A stretch of DNA of 64,000 nucleotides, from positions 62,001 to 126,000 of the forward strand of contig JAJFHA010000022.1 in NCBI GenBank assembly GCA_021775875.1. Direction: 5' to 3'. Source of the stretch: Hyphomicrobiales bacterium. Its GTDB lineage: Bacteria; Pseudomonadota; Alphaproteobacteria; Rhizobiales; NORP267. Made by a program: the position numbers and the translations under genes. Below are positions 1 through 8,728 of this stretch, piece by piece. The stretch's first letter is position 1; every line of letters starts with the position of its first letter. The notes beneath the pieces were generated by a model. It did no database searches and was not told where the DNA came from. It saw only the letters and a list, made by a program, of their open reading frames with translations.

Positions 1-1
1 G

Positions 2-1264
2 CTTATTTTCATCACCCCGATGGTAATCCTTCAAGCCGTGGTTGCCTTTGTATTTATGGAACGCCACTGGGAAACCGTAACCAGACGTCTGTCCCACGCC
101 GTATCCCGCGACGTTGCAGCTATCATCTCGATCTATGAAAATTTCCCGCATCTCGATGATTATGCCAGCCTGATTTCGATCGCCAAGGAAGACCTTGATC
201 TTTCGGTATCATTCCTCCCGTCTGAAGACCTGCCGCCCGCCGGGCCAAAACCATTCTTTACGCTTCTCGACCGCACTCTTTCGCGCGAGATCACCGACCA
301 GGTAAACCGGCCCTTCTGGATTGATACCGTGGGGCGCTCCAACCTGATTGAAATTCGTGTAAAGCTGGAAAATTCCGTGCTGCGGGTAATCGCCCGACGC
401 AGCCAGGCTTACGCTTCCAACTCACATATTTTCCTTGTCTGGATGGTGGGCACATCTTTGGTGCTGATCATTGTCGCTATCATTTTTCTTCGCAACCAAA
501 TCAAACCGATCCAGCAACTAGCTAATGCTGCTGAAAGTTTCGGCAAAGGCCGGGAGGTTGATCTGTTTAAACCATATGGTGCCTCTGAAGTGCGCAAGGC
601 CGCGGCCGCCTTCGTGGATATGCGGGAACGGATTGAACGCCAAATTGAGCAGCGTACAATCATGTTGTCAGGGGTGAGTCACGATCTTCGAACCCTGATT
701 ACCAGGTTCAGATTGCAACTTGCATTACTGGAAGAAAGCCCGGAAACCGCCGACCTCATCAACGATGTCGACGAAATGCAGCACATGCTTGAGGATTATC
801 TTTCCTTTGCACGCGGCGATCAGGGAGAGCCGGAAGTGACCCTTAATGTCACGTCACTGCTGCGCGATATCAGAAAAAATGCTCTGGCCACCGGGGCATC
901 TGTCATCCTGCACAGATCCGAACCGGTTGAGATCAGGGGGCGCGCAGGCGCGTTAAAGCGGTGCGTTCAAAACCTGGTCGACAATGCGGTTAAATTCGCC
1001 GATCACGCCGAAATAACGATATCCAATTCGGATGATACGCTCACCATTCTGGTGGATGACGACGGTCACGGTATCCCTGTTGAGGAGCGCGAAAGTGTGT
1101 TCAAACCGTTCTTCCGGCTCGACATAGCCCGCAATCAGGATATCGGCGGGACAGGTTTAGGCCTCGCCATTGCCCGCGACATTGCACGGGGCCATGGCGG
1201 CGAAATTATCCTCACCGACAGCCCCCTTGGTGGTTTACGGGCGATATTGACCTTACCAATTTGA
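2..1264 (+). CDS. EnvZ-type sensor histidine kinase (5' end outside window)
   Basis: The frame is open from the left edge, so the true start and cytoplasmic N-terminus are missing. Visible parts in order are the end of a first membrane segment, a periplasmic sensor domain, a second membrane segment (about nt 430-490), a HAMP linker (about nt 490-650), the phosphoacceptor helix with VSHDLRT (His codon 680-682), and a HATPase domain with N box QNLVDNAVKF, G1 DDDGHGIP and G2 GGTGLGLAIA. Kinases of this family autophosphorylate in response to envelope or osmotic state and control an OmpR-type regulator, which probably lies just upstream. The Pro that normally follows HDLRT is Leu here (codon 695-697). 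Family assignment is firm; the stimulus is unknown. Confidence 0.93.
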   Translation, partial: LIFITPMVILQAVVAFVFMERHWETVTRRLSHAVSRDVAAIISIYENFPHLDDYASLISIAKEDLDLSVSFLPSEDLPPAGPKPFFTLLDRTLSREITDQVNRPFWIDTVGRSNLIEIRVKLENSVLRVIARRSQAYASNSHIFLVWMVGTSLVLIIVAIIFLRNQIKPIQQLANAAESFGKGREVDLFKPYGASEVRKAAAAFVDMRERIERQIEQRTIMLSGVSHDLRTLITRFRLQLALLEESPETADLINDVDEMQHMLEDYLSFARGDQGEPEVTLNVTSLLRDIRKNALATGASVILHRSEPVEIRGRAGALKRCVQNLVDNAVKFADHAEITISNSDDTLTILVDDDGHGIPVEERESVFKPFFRLDIARNQDIGGTGLGLAIARDIARGHGGEIILTDSPLGGLRAILTLPI

Positions 1265-1292
1265 TTTTCTGAGACCATCAATTGCCATGCGA

Positions 1293-1646
1293 TTAAAACA
1301 GCCGGGCGCCATTCTCGACCTTTTTATCGATTGCCACAAGCACAACCTCGCCCTCTTCATCGGGAAAGCCGAGGGTCAGCACTTCCGACATGACCGGGCC
1401 GATCTGTCGTGGTGGAAAATTTACAACCGCCGCCACTTGCCGCCCCACCAATTCTTCGCGCTGATAATGTTTGGTAATTTGCGCGGAGGTTTTACGGATG
1501 CCTATATCCGGTCCGAAATCGATTCGCATCTTGTAGGCGGGTTTGCGGGCTTCAGGAAATTCATTGGCTTCAACAATTGTCCCAACCCGGATATCGACTT
1601 TCAAAAAATCATCGAAGGTAATTTCAGGCGCGGAATTACCGCTCAT
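1293..1646 (-). CDS. csaA: CsaA-type tRNA-binding domain protein
   Basis: A 117-residue protein that is essentially one OB-fold tRNA-binding domain of the kind appended to MetRS and PheRS. Typical family features are the N-terminal FDDFLKVDIRVGTI strand region, the KTSAQITKHY segment and the VVNFPPRQIG loop. CsaA proteins act as dimers and have been linked to chaperone-like and secretion roles, but their physiological function is poorly settled. The start overlaps the stop of the upstream TetR-like gene by 4 bases, so the two are probably translationally coupled. Confidence 0.92.
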   Translation of the reverse strand: MSGNSAPEITFDDFLKVDIRVGTIVEANEFPEARKPAYKMRIDFGPDIGIRKTSAQITKHYQREELVGRQVAAVVNFPPRQIGPVMSEVLTLGFPDEEGEVVLVAIDKKVENGARLF

Positions 1647-2377
1647 TGTGCGGCTCCCGTTTCACCCGCCACATCTGTTGGTTCTCGCCCATCATCATTT
1701 TTTGCGTCCCGCCGGTCCCGCATCTGCTGGCAAAAGGCTTTGCCGAATGACCGCGCCATCCGCGCCATCTGGATGCCACCCTTAAGACGATTAATCGTCT
1801 GCTCGCCAGAGCGAAGCCGCCGGTCCAGATCAGCCATGGTACGCGCCATGCCCGGATCATCGTCATCCAGCCAGGTCTCAACGCTACGAGAAAATTGATA
1901 GGTCAGAGCCTGCGCCCGCACCAACCCGGACATGCCTTCGATTGAACCACCGGCTGCCGCCAGCATCTTCATCTGTGACCGAAGCGCTACTTTGTTCAGA
2001 CTGGCCATGATGCCGGCATCCTTACGGATGTCGCTGTGGATGCGTTGCAAAGCTGCTTTTTCCGGCAGCATTTGCTCGATCCGCGCGATAAGTACATCCA
2101 GCAATCTTTCGCGCACCGGCTCGTCAAGCGCATCACCATCAAGACTAGCCAGCACCCGGCTATCCACCAATTTTATATATCCCGCCAGTATCTCGGTTTT
2201 TGACGCGAACAAATCAACCAGTTCAGCGAACGGAAGCCGTGCGCCACGGGCAATTTCTTCCAGTGTCAAATCCTTCCACCCACGCCGCTCAGCAAGTTTG
2301 AACGCGGACGCAATGATTTTTTCCGATTTGCTTTTGCGGGGTCTGGTCGTCTTTTTTGGTTTTTCAGATTTGGCCAT
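1643..2377 (-). CDS. TetR-family-like transcriptional regulator
   Basis: A 244-residue protein. After a basic tail (KKTTRPRKSKSEK) comes a TetR-like helix-turn-helix (IIASAFKLAERRGWKDLTLEEIARGA, about residues 20-46), although the usual YxHF signature at the end of the motif is replaced by VDLFASKTE. The rest is a helical ligand or dimer domain that I cannot assign. The start is supported by GAGGTG a few bases upstream. It lies in an operon with csaA. Proteins of this kind in Alphaproteobacteria are annotated as TetR or as COQ9-like (COQ9 has a TetR fold), so a non-DNA-binding role cannot be excluded. Confidence 0.75.
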   Translation of the reverse strand: MAKSEKPKKTTRPRKSKSEKIIASAFKLAERRGWKDLTLEEIARGARLPFAELVDLFASKTEILAGYIKLVDSRVLASLDGDALDEPVRERLLDVLIARIEQMLPEKAALQRIHSDIRKDAGIMASLNKVALRSQMKMLAAAGGSIEGMSGLVRAQALTYQFSRSVETWLDDDDPGMARTMADLDRRLRSGEQTINRLKGGIQMARMARSFGKAFCQQMRDRRDAKNDDGREPTDVAGETGAAQ

Positions 2378-2440
2378 TTTTACACCTCAACATTCGCTGT
2401 CCTCAAGATAAGGCGCAAATGAGGAATGTTAAAGGACTTA

Positions 2441-2706
2441 GGGTCAGGTCTCATTAATTGCCTCCATTCTGCGGCGGCGAATTTGGCTTCTGAACAGGCG
2501 GGAAAGTGCCGGAAACCTTCATGGTTTGCAAGCTTTTCCAACGCATTCAGAAACCAAATCCGCCCCGCCCGAAGGGTTTGCCGGGGAGGGCCCGCCTGCT
2601 GGCAAACAATGCTCGATAAGGCAGAAAGCCTGATCCTGCGCTTGTTTACCAGCATTCGACCCCTTCCCGGCGAACAGATTTGAAGGCAATTAATGAGTCC
2701 TGACCC
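2441..2706. mobile_element. 266-bp MITE with 22-bp terminal inverted repeats and TA target duplication
   Basis: The element is bounded by inverted repeats at 2441-2462 and 2685-2706 that match at 21 of 22 positions, the only difference being T versus A at position 9 from the end. Both ends start GGGTCAGG. A TA dinucleotide flanks each end (2439-2440 and 2707-2708), the duplication expected for IS630/Tc1-mariner-type insertion. There is no transposase gene inside, so it would be mobilised in trans. Its right end abuts proC: the proC stop codon TAG is formed by the TA duplication plus the terminal base of the element. This also accounts for the 328-bp gap between the TetR-like gene and proC. 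Confidence 0.82.
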
Positions 2707-3536
2707 TAGCCGGACAATTCTCGCGAGCGTTTTTCAGCCGCCGCAATTGCCTTTTTCATGAGCGGTTCCAACCCGTCGTCATTCATCAAAATCTCAAGTG
2801 CGGCAGCTGTGGTTCCTGCAGGCGACGTCACATTTTCGCGCAAGGTTTCCGGTTCAAGGTCGGAGCAATGCATCAGTTCGCCGGCGCCCTCAACTGTCAC
2901 CCGACCAAGGCGGGCCGCGAGGTCTGCCGGAAGTCCGAGCGCTTCGCCGGCCTTCGCCATACATTCCGCCAGATAAAACACATAAGCCGGGCCGCTGCCG
3001 GAGACAGCCGTCACCGCATCGATAAGGGTTTCTTCCTCGACCCAGCCAACTTCACCGACGGCTTCTAGCAAAGAGCTACACATGGTTTTCTGGGTTTCAC
3101 TGACGGAACCATTGGCGAAAGCCACCGTGATCCCGCGCCCGACGGCTGCCGGGGTATTGGGAATTGTCCGCACAATGGCCGCTTTTCGGCCGTTCCGATC
3201 AAGCTTTCCTTCAAAAAACTGAACAGTCTTGCCAGCGGCGATGGACAAAAAAACCGAATCCGCGCGCACTAGATCATCAAGACCATCCAGCGCTGATTCC
3301 ATGATTTGCGGCTTGACCGCCAGCAACACAATTGCCGGATCGGGGATATCTTTCTGCGCCATGTTCAGATGCAAGCCGGTGCTGCCCGCCAGCTCGATCA
3401 GTCTTTCCGACGGGTTTGGGTCAAGAATATAAATGCCGCTGGCGTCAAGACCCTGTTCCAACCAGCCTTCCAGCATGGCCCCGCCCATATTCCCGGCACC
3501 AACAAGGACAAGTGGCCCCGGAAGCGTCAGGGTCAT
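2706..3536 (-). CDS. proC: Pyrroline-5-carboxylate reductase
   Basis: ProC reduces 1-pyrroline-5-carboxylate to proline with NAD(P)H, the last step of proline synthesis. The 276-residue protein has the N-terminal Rossmann motif VGAGNMGGAMLEGW (about residues 12-25), the central VRTIPNTPAAVG segment and the C-terminal dimerisation signature (DAVTAVSGSGPAYVFYL ... VTSPAGTT). Length is normal. The start overlaps the stop of the upstream YbjN gene by 4 bases. The stop codon sits at the junction with an inserted MITE (2441-2706), so the last residue or two may differ from the ancestral protein. Confidence 0.97.
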   Translation of the reverse strand: MTLTLPGPLVLVGAGNMGGAMLEGWLEQGLDASGIYILDPNPSERLIELAGSTGLHLNMAQKDIPDPAIVLLAVKPQIMESALDGLDDLVRADSVFLSIAAGKTVQFFEGKLDRNGRKAAIVRTIPNTPAAVGRGITVAFANGSVSETQKTMCSSLLEAVGEVGWVEEETLIDAVTAVSGSGPAYVFYLAECMAKAGEALGLPADLAARLGRVTVEGAGELMHCSDLEPETLRENVTSPAGTTAAALEILMNDDGLEPLMKKAIAAAEKRSRELSG

Positions 3537-4033
3537 GCTTCGCCCACAGTCTCGAACAGCGAGGACTCAATAGCCTCTTCAGCGGTTTTCCCGGCCCAGA
3601 GAACAAATTGAAATGCTTGATAATACCGCTCGCCCGTCTCAATCGAATTTTCGATCAACGCGGTACATTGTTCAGCAGATGGTTCCGCCCCGCCAGTCAG
3701 CAATAGACCGTGACGGAACATCACAATGCCTTCATGAGACCAGAGGTCGAAATGCCCGAGCCACAATTGCTCGTTGATCATCGCGACGAGGCGGTAAATT
3801 TCGTTACGCCGGTTCTCAGGCACCCGCATATCAAAGGCGCACGCCAGATGCAGCGCCTCAAGATCTTCGCGCCAATTGAAAGAAATATGATAATCGGTCC
3901 ACGAACCGCTGACCGAAATATTGATTTCGTCATCGGCACTGCGGTCAAACGCCCATTCATGAATGGCAGCGAGTTGTTCGATAATATCAACGGGGTGGAA
4001 ATCCCGCTCTTCACCAATTTGCACTAACGGCAT
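3533..4033 (-). CDS. YbjN domain-containing protein
   Basis: A 166-residue YbjN-family protein, a fold shared with type III secretion chaperones. Visible family features are the middle strand region (VSGSWTDYHISFNWREDLEALHLAC) and the C-terminal helical part with GERYYQAFQFVLWAGKTAEEA. YbjN in Enterobacteria affects motility and stress phenotypes, but the molecular function is not known. It is coupled to proC (4-base overlap), an arrangement I believe is frequent in Alphaproteobacteria. Confidence 0.85.
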   Translation of the reverse strand: MPLVQIGEERDFHPVDIIEQLAAIHEWAFDRSADDEINISVSGSWTDYHISFNWREDLEALHLACAFDMRVPENRRNEIYRLVAMINEQLWLGHFDLWSHEGIVMFRHGLLLTGGAEPSAEQCTALIENSIETGERYYQAFQFVLWAGKTAEEAIESSLFETVGEA

Positions 4034-4329
4034 ATCAGGCCTCCAATATAATCAGGCACGTGGCCTGAGAATTGTTGCTCAACCAAAACCAACAGCAAAG
4101 CATAACGCAACTGAAATGACGGTAAGACTTGGAACGAATTTCGAATCACTCAATAATTTCAATATATCGCGCCGGAATCAGTTGATGCTACCGGGGAGTG
4201 AAAAAAGTTTGCACTTATCCCGGAATTTATTCTGGGATGCGAAGTACGACATATGTGTGACAGTGTTCCCGGCCCTGTGAAAAACACATGGGCGCAGGGC
4301 GGTGACAGACCTTGAGCCCGATAAAGCTA
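4034..4329. other. Intergenic stretch with one short hairpin
   Basis: No gene is supported here. The only structure I see is the imperfect palindrome TCCCGGAATTTATTCTGGGA (4218-4237), lying downstream of ubiK on its strand; a T-run follows only after about 11 bases, so it is a weak terminator candidate. Promoter elements for the ybjN-proC unit must lie here but none is convincing by eye. Confidence 0.35.
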
Positions 4330-4683
4330 TCAGGCCTTGGAGGTCGTGCCTTTGGTAGTTTTTGCCGCGCTGGATTTGGCTTTTGTCGTTCTGCGGGCGG
4401 CTGGCTTTTTCGCTTTTGTCGTGGCGCGTGTCTGCGTAGATGCCTTGCCTTCAAGCGCTTCAAGTCGTGCCATCAGGGCTTCATTTTCTTCACGCGCCTT
4501 GCGAGCCATGGCCTTTACCGCGTCAAATTCTTCCCGGCTGACTATATCCAGATCACGTAAAACTTTTTCCGCTTGGCCGCGCACCACCGAATCCAGTTCT
4601 TTCTTGATACCGTTTGCAGCCCCTGCTGCATCGCCCATCAGGCGGGCAACTTCATCAAAGAAGCGGGAATTTGTCTGGGTCAT
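4330..4683 (-). CDS. ubiK: UbiK-family ubiquinone biosynthesis accessory factor
   Basis: Small BMFP-domain protein (117 residues from the chosen start MTQTNSRFF). The conserved core is two amphipathic helices: FFDEVARLMGDAAGAANGIKKE, and a predicted coiled coil from about residue 45 (VSREEFDAVKAMARKAREENEALMARLEALE). UbiK interacts with UbiJ/lipids and is needed for efficient aerobic ubiquinone synthesis in Enterobacteria. The C-terminal tail is a basic, Ala/Lys/Thr-rich low-complexity stretch. An in-frame upstream ATG at 4746 would add 21 residues that do not resemble the family, so I prefer 4683. Divergent from lgt across about 150 bases. Confidence 0.85.
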   Translation of the reverse strand: MTQTNSRFFDEVARLMGDAAGAANGIKKELDSVVRGQAEKVLRDLDIVSREEFDAVKAMARKAREENEALMARLEALEGKASTQTRATTKAKKPAARRTTKAKSSAAKTTKGTTSKA

Positions 4684-4834
4684 GGAAACACCGTTTTTAA
4701 AAAATATCGCTATATTGGTTATGGGCCTGCTAGCCACGATATTCAAGGATTAGTCCGGCAATTCCTTCACCAATGCTTGACCTCGTCCCGCTTGCCAGCC
4801 ATTAACGCCGGAAACTTTCAAACAAGGCTCACCC

Positions 4835-5659
4835 ATGGAACTTGCAATCCTGCCTTTCCCGAATATCAGCCCGATCGCTCTGGAGATCGGCCCGTTCGCC
4901 GTCCGCTGGTATGCGCTTGCCTATATGGCAGGGCTTCTGATCGCCTGGTTCTGGGTGGTTCGCCTGCTCAAGCGGCGCGAATTATGGTCAGCGGATGAAA
5001 CCCTCACCACCCAGCATCTGGACGATTTGATTGTCGCCGCCGCGATTGGCATCATTCTGGGCGGACGGCTTGGCTATGTGCTTTTTTACAATCCCGGATT
5101 TTATGTCGCCAACCCGGGCGAGATTTTCAAAGTCTGGCAGGGCGGCATGTCGTTTCATGGCGGCTTTCTCGGGTTCATTCTGGCATTTCTGATTTACGGC
5201 AAATGGAAAAAACTCCCCCTTGGCGCCATAGCCGACCTTGCAGCCGCAAGCGCCCCGTTTGGCCTTTTCTTTGGCCGGGTCGCCAATTTCGTGAATGGCG
5301 AATTATTTGGCCGGGTCACAGATGTGCCATGGTCATTCGTATTTCCAAATGGCGGCCCCCTGCCGCGCCACCCCAGCCAGCTTTATGAAGCGGGTCTGGA
5401 AGGTATTGCCCTGTTCCTGATTTTGAACTGGCTGATATTTAAAAGAGATGCGCTTAAAACACCTTGGCTGGTATGCGGCACATTTTTTGTCGGCTACGGC
5501 CTGTTCCGGGTATTTGCGGAATTATTTCGGGAACCGGATATCCAGATCGGTTATCTGGCCGGGGGCCTGACCATGGGCATGATCTTGTCGATCCCGATGA
5601 TTTTGGTCGGGATATGGCTGATTATGCGGGCACGATCCTCCGCGCCCGCCAAACGCTAA
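4835..5659 (+). CDS. lgt: Prolipoprotein diacylglyceryl transferase
   Basis: Lgt is the inner-membrane enzyme that transfers diacylglyceryl from phosphatidylglycerol to the lipobox cysteine of prolipoproteins. The 274-residue, multi-membrane-segment protein carries GGRLGYVLFYNP (about 76-87), the essential His of SFHGGFLGF (His108) and the Lgt signature GRVANFVNGELFGR (147-160), followed by RHPSQLYEA. Length is normal. It heads a rightward run of genes (methyltransferase, pgeF and others) with only 7 bases to the next start. Confidence 0.98.
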   Translation: MELAILPFPNISPIALEIGPFAVRWYALAYMAGLLIAWFWVVRLLKRRELWSADETLTTQHLDDLIVAAAIGIILGGRLGYVLFYNPGFYVANPGEIFKVWQGGMSFHGGFLGFILAFLIYGKWKKLPLGAIADLAAASAPFGLFFGRVANFVNGELFGRVTDVPWSFVFPNGGPLPRHPSQLYEAGLEGIALFLILNWLIFKRDALKTPWLVCGTFFVGYGLFRVFAELFREPDIQIGYLAGGLTMGMILSIPMILVGIWLIMRARSSAPAKR

Positions 5660-5666
5660 ACTCCAA

Positions 5667-6785
5667 ATGACAGAAAACCAATTCGAAACCCTCAAGGATA
5701 AAATTCGCCAGCGCATCTCTGGTGAAGGATCGCTCAGTGTCGAAGCTTATATGGAACTTTGCCTGACCGACCCGGATTTCGGCTATTACGTCACCCGCGA
5801 TCCGCTTGGCAAACCGGGGGACTTTATTACCGCGCCCGAAATCAGCCAGATGTTTGGTGAGGTCATCGGCGCCTGGTGCGCCCATATGTGGGTTGAACTG
5901 GGACAACCATCAGAATTTGCCCTTGTTGAACCAGGCCCCGGTCGCGGCACCCTGATGAACGATGTTTTGCGGACCGCAAATCTGCTGCCGGGATTTCAGG
6001 AAGCGGCCCGGGTGTTTCTGATTGAGGCCAGCCCGGTATTGCAGGTGCAGCAAAAATCACGACTTGAAGCTTTCGCGGACCATATCGAATGGCGGGATGA
6101 ATTCTCAACGCTTCCCGCAATGCCGATGATCATGATCGCCAATGAATTTGTCGATGCGCTGCCAATCCGCCAGCTCCAACGCAGTGCCACAGGTTGGGCT
6201 GAGCGCGGCGTTGGCATAGATGACGATGGCAAATTGACATGGGCGACGCTGGACGGCCCCGATCTGGAACCATTGGTGCCGCCGTCACTCCGCAAACTCG
6301 GTGAGAATACAATCATCGAGATTTCGCCCCAGCGAAACGGCGTCGCCGCCATGATCGGCCAACACCTCAACCAGCATGCGGGGGCCGCGCTGATCATCGA
6401 TTATGGCTATGACAGCGTCATGCCGGGAAATTCGTTCCAAGCCGTCAAATCCCATGAATTTGCCGACCCTCTGGAAGACCCCGGCAACGCCGATCTCACA
6501 GCCCATGTGGATTTCTCAAGCATGGCAAAAGCCGCCAGCGCAGCAGGCGGCAAGGTCTGGGGCCCACTCCCACAGGGTACATTTCTGCAAGAATTGGGGA
6601 TCACCCCCCGCGCAGACCAGATTATGGCAGCGAACCCTGATAGAAAGGAACGTATCGGGCGCGACCTGGCCAGACTGACAGCCAGCGATCAAATGGGAAT
6701 GTTGTTCAAGGCCATGGTCATCGCGTCACCAAATCTCCCCTCCCCGGCCCCATTCCCGCCAGCGGAAAATCGAGACAGCGAATGA
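5667..6785 (+). CDS. Class I SAM-dependent methyltransferase, MidA/NDUFAF7 family
   Basis: A 372-residue member of the family whose mitochondrial member NDUFAF7 dimethylates an arginine of complex I subunit NDUFS2 during assembly. The N-terminus has the characteristic YMELCLTDPDFGYY and GDFITAPEISQMFGE segments. The SAM site is VEPGPGRGTLMND (88-100), followed by ANEFVDALPI. A similar role on bacterial complex I is inference from the family. The gene is coupled to pgeF by an ATGA overlap (6782-6785), an arrangement common in Alphaproteobacteria. Confidence 0.93.
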   Translation: MTENQFETLKDKIRQRISGEGSLSVEAYMELCLTDPDFGYYVTRDPLGKPGDFITAPEISQMFGEVIGAWCAHMWVELGQPSEFALVEPGPGRGTLMNDVLRTANLLPGFQEAARVFLIEASPVLQVQQKSRLEAFADHIEWRDEFSTLPAMPMIMIANEFVDALPIRQLQRSATGWAERGVGIDDDGKLTWATLDGPDLEPLVPPSLRKLGENTIIEISPQRNGVAAMIGQHLNQHAGAALIIDYGYDSVMPGNSFQAVKSHEFADPLEDPGNADLTAHVDFSSMAKAASAAGGKVWGPLPQGTFLQELGITPRADQIMAANPDRKERIGRDLARLTASDQMGMLFKAMVIASPNLPSPAPFPPAENRDSE

Positions 6786-7555
6786 CACAGGAAAATATCA
6801 GCGTCCAATCATCCCGATTTGAAGAGCAATCCATCCGTCATGGGTTTTTCACCCGCAACGGCGGCATCTCCACGGGCCTGTATGCGTCCCTGAATGGCGG
6901 TATCGGGTCAGATGATATAACTGAAAATGTTCTGGAAAATCGCAAACGCATGGCTGCCCATCTAGGTGTCCGACCAGAACGGATGCTGGTCCCTTATCAA
7001 ATCCATTCACCACACGTTTCAGTGGTGAACGGCCCATGGGACGAAAGCGAACGGCCGAAATCCGACGCGCTGGTGACCGCTACCCCCGACCTCGCCATCG
7101 GCATTACAACCGCGGACTGTACGCCGATATTGTTTGCCGACCCCAAAGCTCGTGTTATCGGGGCGGCGCATGCCGGATGGCGGGGCGCACTTGACGGGGT
7201 TCTCGAAGCGACAATTGCCGCCATGGTCAATCTTGGCGCACAGACAAGCGATATCCATGCTGCAATTGGTCCGACCATTTCACAAGATTCTTATGAGGTC
7301 GGTCCTGAATTTGAAGACCGGTTCGTGCAGAAAAATAGCGACTTTGCCAAATTCTTCCGCCCCGGTCCAAACCAGCGACCACATTTTGACTTGCCGGGAT
7401 TTGTGGCCCACCAGCTTGCGGCCAGCGGGGTCGACAAAATCGAAAATCTGGGCCGTTGCACCTATCAGGAAAAAGATGCTTTCTTTTCATACAGGCGCAG
7501 CACACATTTGAACGAACCGGATTATGGTCGGCAACTATCGCTGATCGTACTCTGA
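6782..7555 (+). CDS. pgeF: Peptidoglycan editing factor PgeF / laccase-domain purine nucleoside phosphorylase
   Basis: A 257-residue YfiH/DUF152 protein. The conserved metal-site segments are all present: the Gln-Ile-His motif in VPYQIHSPHV, TTADCTPILF, GAAHAGWRGALDGV, and AAIGPTISQDSYEVG. Proteins of this family have been described both as purine nucleoside phosphorylase/adenosine deaminase-like enzymes and as editing factors that remove UDP-MurNAc-L-Ser errors in peptidoglycan synthesis. The start overlaps the upstream methyltransferase stop. Confidence 0.95.
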   Translation: MTQENISVQSSRFEEQSIRHGFFTRNGGISTGLYASLNGGIGSDDITENVLENRKRMAAHLGVRPERMLVPYQIHSPHVSVVNGPWDESERPKSDALVTATPDLAIGITTADCTPILFADPKARVIGAAHAGWRGALDGVLEATIAAMVNLGAQTSDIHAAIGPTISQDSYEVGPEFEDRFVQKNSDFAKFFRPGPNQRPHFDLPGFVAHQLAASGVDKIENLGRCTYQEKDAFFSYRRSTHLNEPDYGRQLSLIVL

Positions 7556-7576
7556 GACAGAGGAAAGCAGGCTGAC

Positions 7577-8728
7577 ATGGCGCTTCATTTCGAACGATCA
7601 GAATATCAATCCCGCGTGACCAATGCGGTTGTCGCCATTAATGAAGCGGGCCTCGACGGCATGCTGATTTTCGCCCAGGAATCCATGTATTACCTGACCG
7701 GTTACGACACGTTTGGATATTGCTTTTTTCAATGTCTCTATCTCGGTGCCGACGGACAAATGGCCTTGCTCACCCGGTCCGCTGATTTGCGACAGGCGCA
7801 ACATACCTCGACCCTCGGTGATATCCGCATCTGGACTGATGGCGGTGATGCAACTCCTGCGACCCAGTTGCGCGACATGGTTGAAGACTTTGGCGTGCAC
7901 GGCAAAAAACTCGGCGTTGAATACGACACCCACGGCCTGACGGCTGCAAACGGCAAAATTCTCGAAGCGGCCTTTGACGGGTTCTGTGAACTGGAAGACG
8001 CTTCCTACCTGATCTCAAAATTGCGCGTCGTCAAAAGCCCGGCGGAATTAGGCTATGTCCGCAAAGCCGGGAAGCTCGCCGACAAGGCCTGTGAAGCGGC
8101 CCTCGCTGAAATCGGCCCCGGTGCCGACGAAGGCGATATCCTGGCTGCGTTGCAGGGCGCGATATTTCGTAGCGGCGGAGATTTCCCCGCCAATGAAGTC
8201 ATCATCGGATCCGGGCGCGACGCTTTGCTTTGTCGCTACAAAGCAGGACGGCGCAAGCTGGACGCTCAGGATCAGGTCACACTCGAATGGGCAGGTGCAT
8301 ACCGCCATTACCACGCCGCCATGATGCGAACCGTCATTGTTGGCAAACCAAGCGACCGGCATGTATTCCTTCATCAAGCCAGCATGGACGCACTCGCAGC
8401 CTGTGAAGAGGTTATGCGCCCCGGCTCAACCGCCGGCGACGTGTTCGACGCCTATGCTGGTGTCATGGACAAAGCCGGACTGGAAGACCATCGCCTCGCC
8501 GCCTGTGGCTACAGCCTTGGTGCGCGTTTTACGCCAAGCTGGATGGATTGGCCGATGTTCTATCACGGCCACGATGTTGAGCTTCAAGAGAACATGGTTT
8601 TCTTTGCCCATATGATCCTGATGGATTCAGATACCGGCACCGCCATGACCCCGGGCCAAAGCTACATCATCACGGATGGCAAGCCGGAACCCCTGTCGGC
8701 GGCAAGTTTGGAACTGGTTGCAAAATGA
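7577..8728 (+). CDS. M24-family (creatinase/aminopeptidase P-like) protein with altered metal site
   Basis: A 383-residue protein with a creatinase-type N-terminal domain (ESMYYLTGYDTFGY near residue 40) and a C-terminal pita-bread fold. In true aminopeptidases P the metal is held by two Asp, one His and two Glu. Here the first Asp-containing segment reads EWAGAYRHYHAAMMRT, and the later segments read GYSLGARFTPSW and FFAHMILMD. Most ligands are therefore replaced, as in metal-independent relatives such as creatinase or ectoine hydrolase-like amidohydrolases. It is likely a C-N hydrolase of unknown substrate rather than a metallopeptidase. It follows pgeF after 21 bases and is coupled to the downstream lipoprotein by ATGA. 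Confidence 0.85.
   Translation: MALHFERSEYQSRVTNAVVAINEAGLDGMLIFAQESMYYLTGYDTFGYCFFQCLYLGADGQMALLTRSADLRQAQHTSTLGDIRIWTDGGDATPATQLRDMVEDFGVHGKKLGVEYDTHGLTAANGKILEAAFDGFCELEDASYLISKLRVVKSPAELGYVRKAGKLADKACEAALAEIGPGADEGDILAALQGAIFRSGGDFPANEVIIGSGRDALLCRYKAGRRKLDAQDQVTLEWAGAYRHYHAAMMRTVIVGKPSDRHVFLHQASMDALAACEEVMRPGSTAGDVFDAYAGVMDKAGLEDHRLAACGYSLGARFTPSWMDWPMFYHGHDVELQENMVFFAHMILMDSDTGTAMTPGQSYIITDGKPEPLSAASLELVAK

Noticed and set aside
2380-2655. 91-codon frame inside the MITE region
   Set aside because: It crosses the left end of the inverted-repeat element and has no transposase features; more likely chance.
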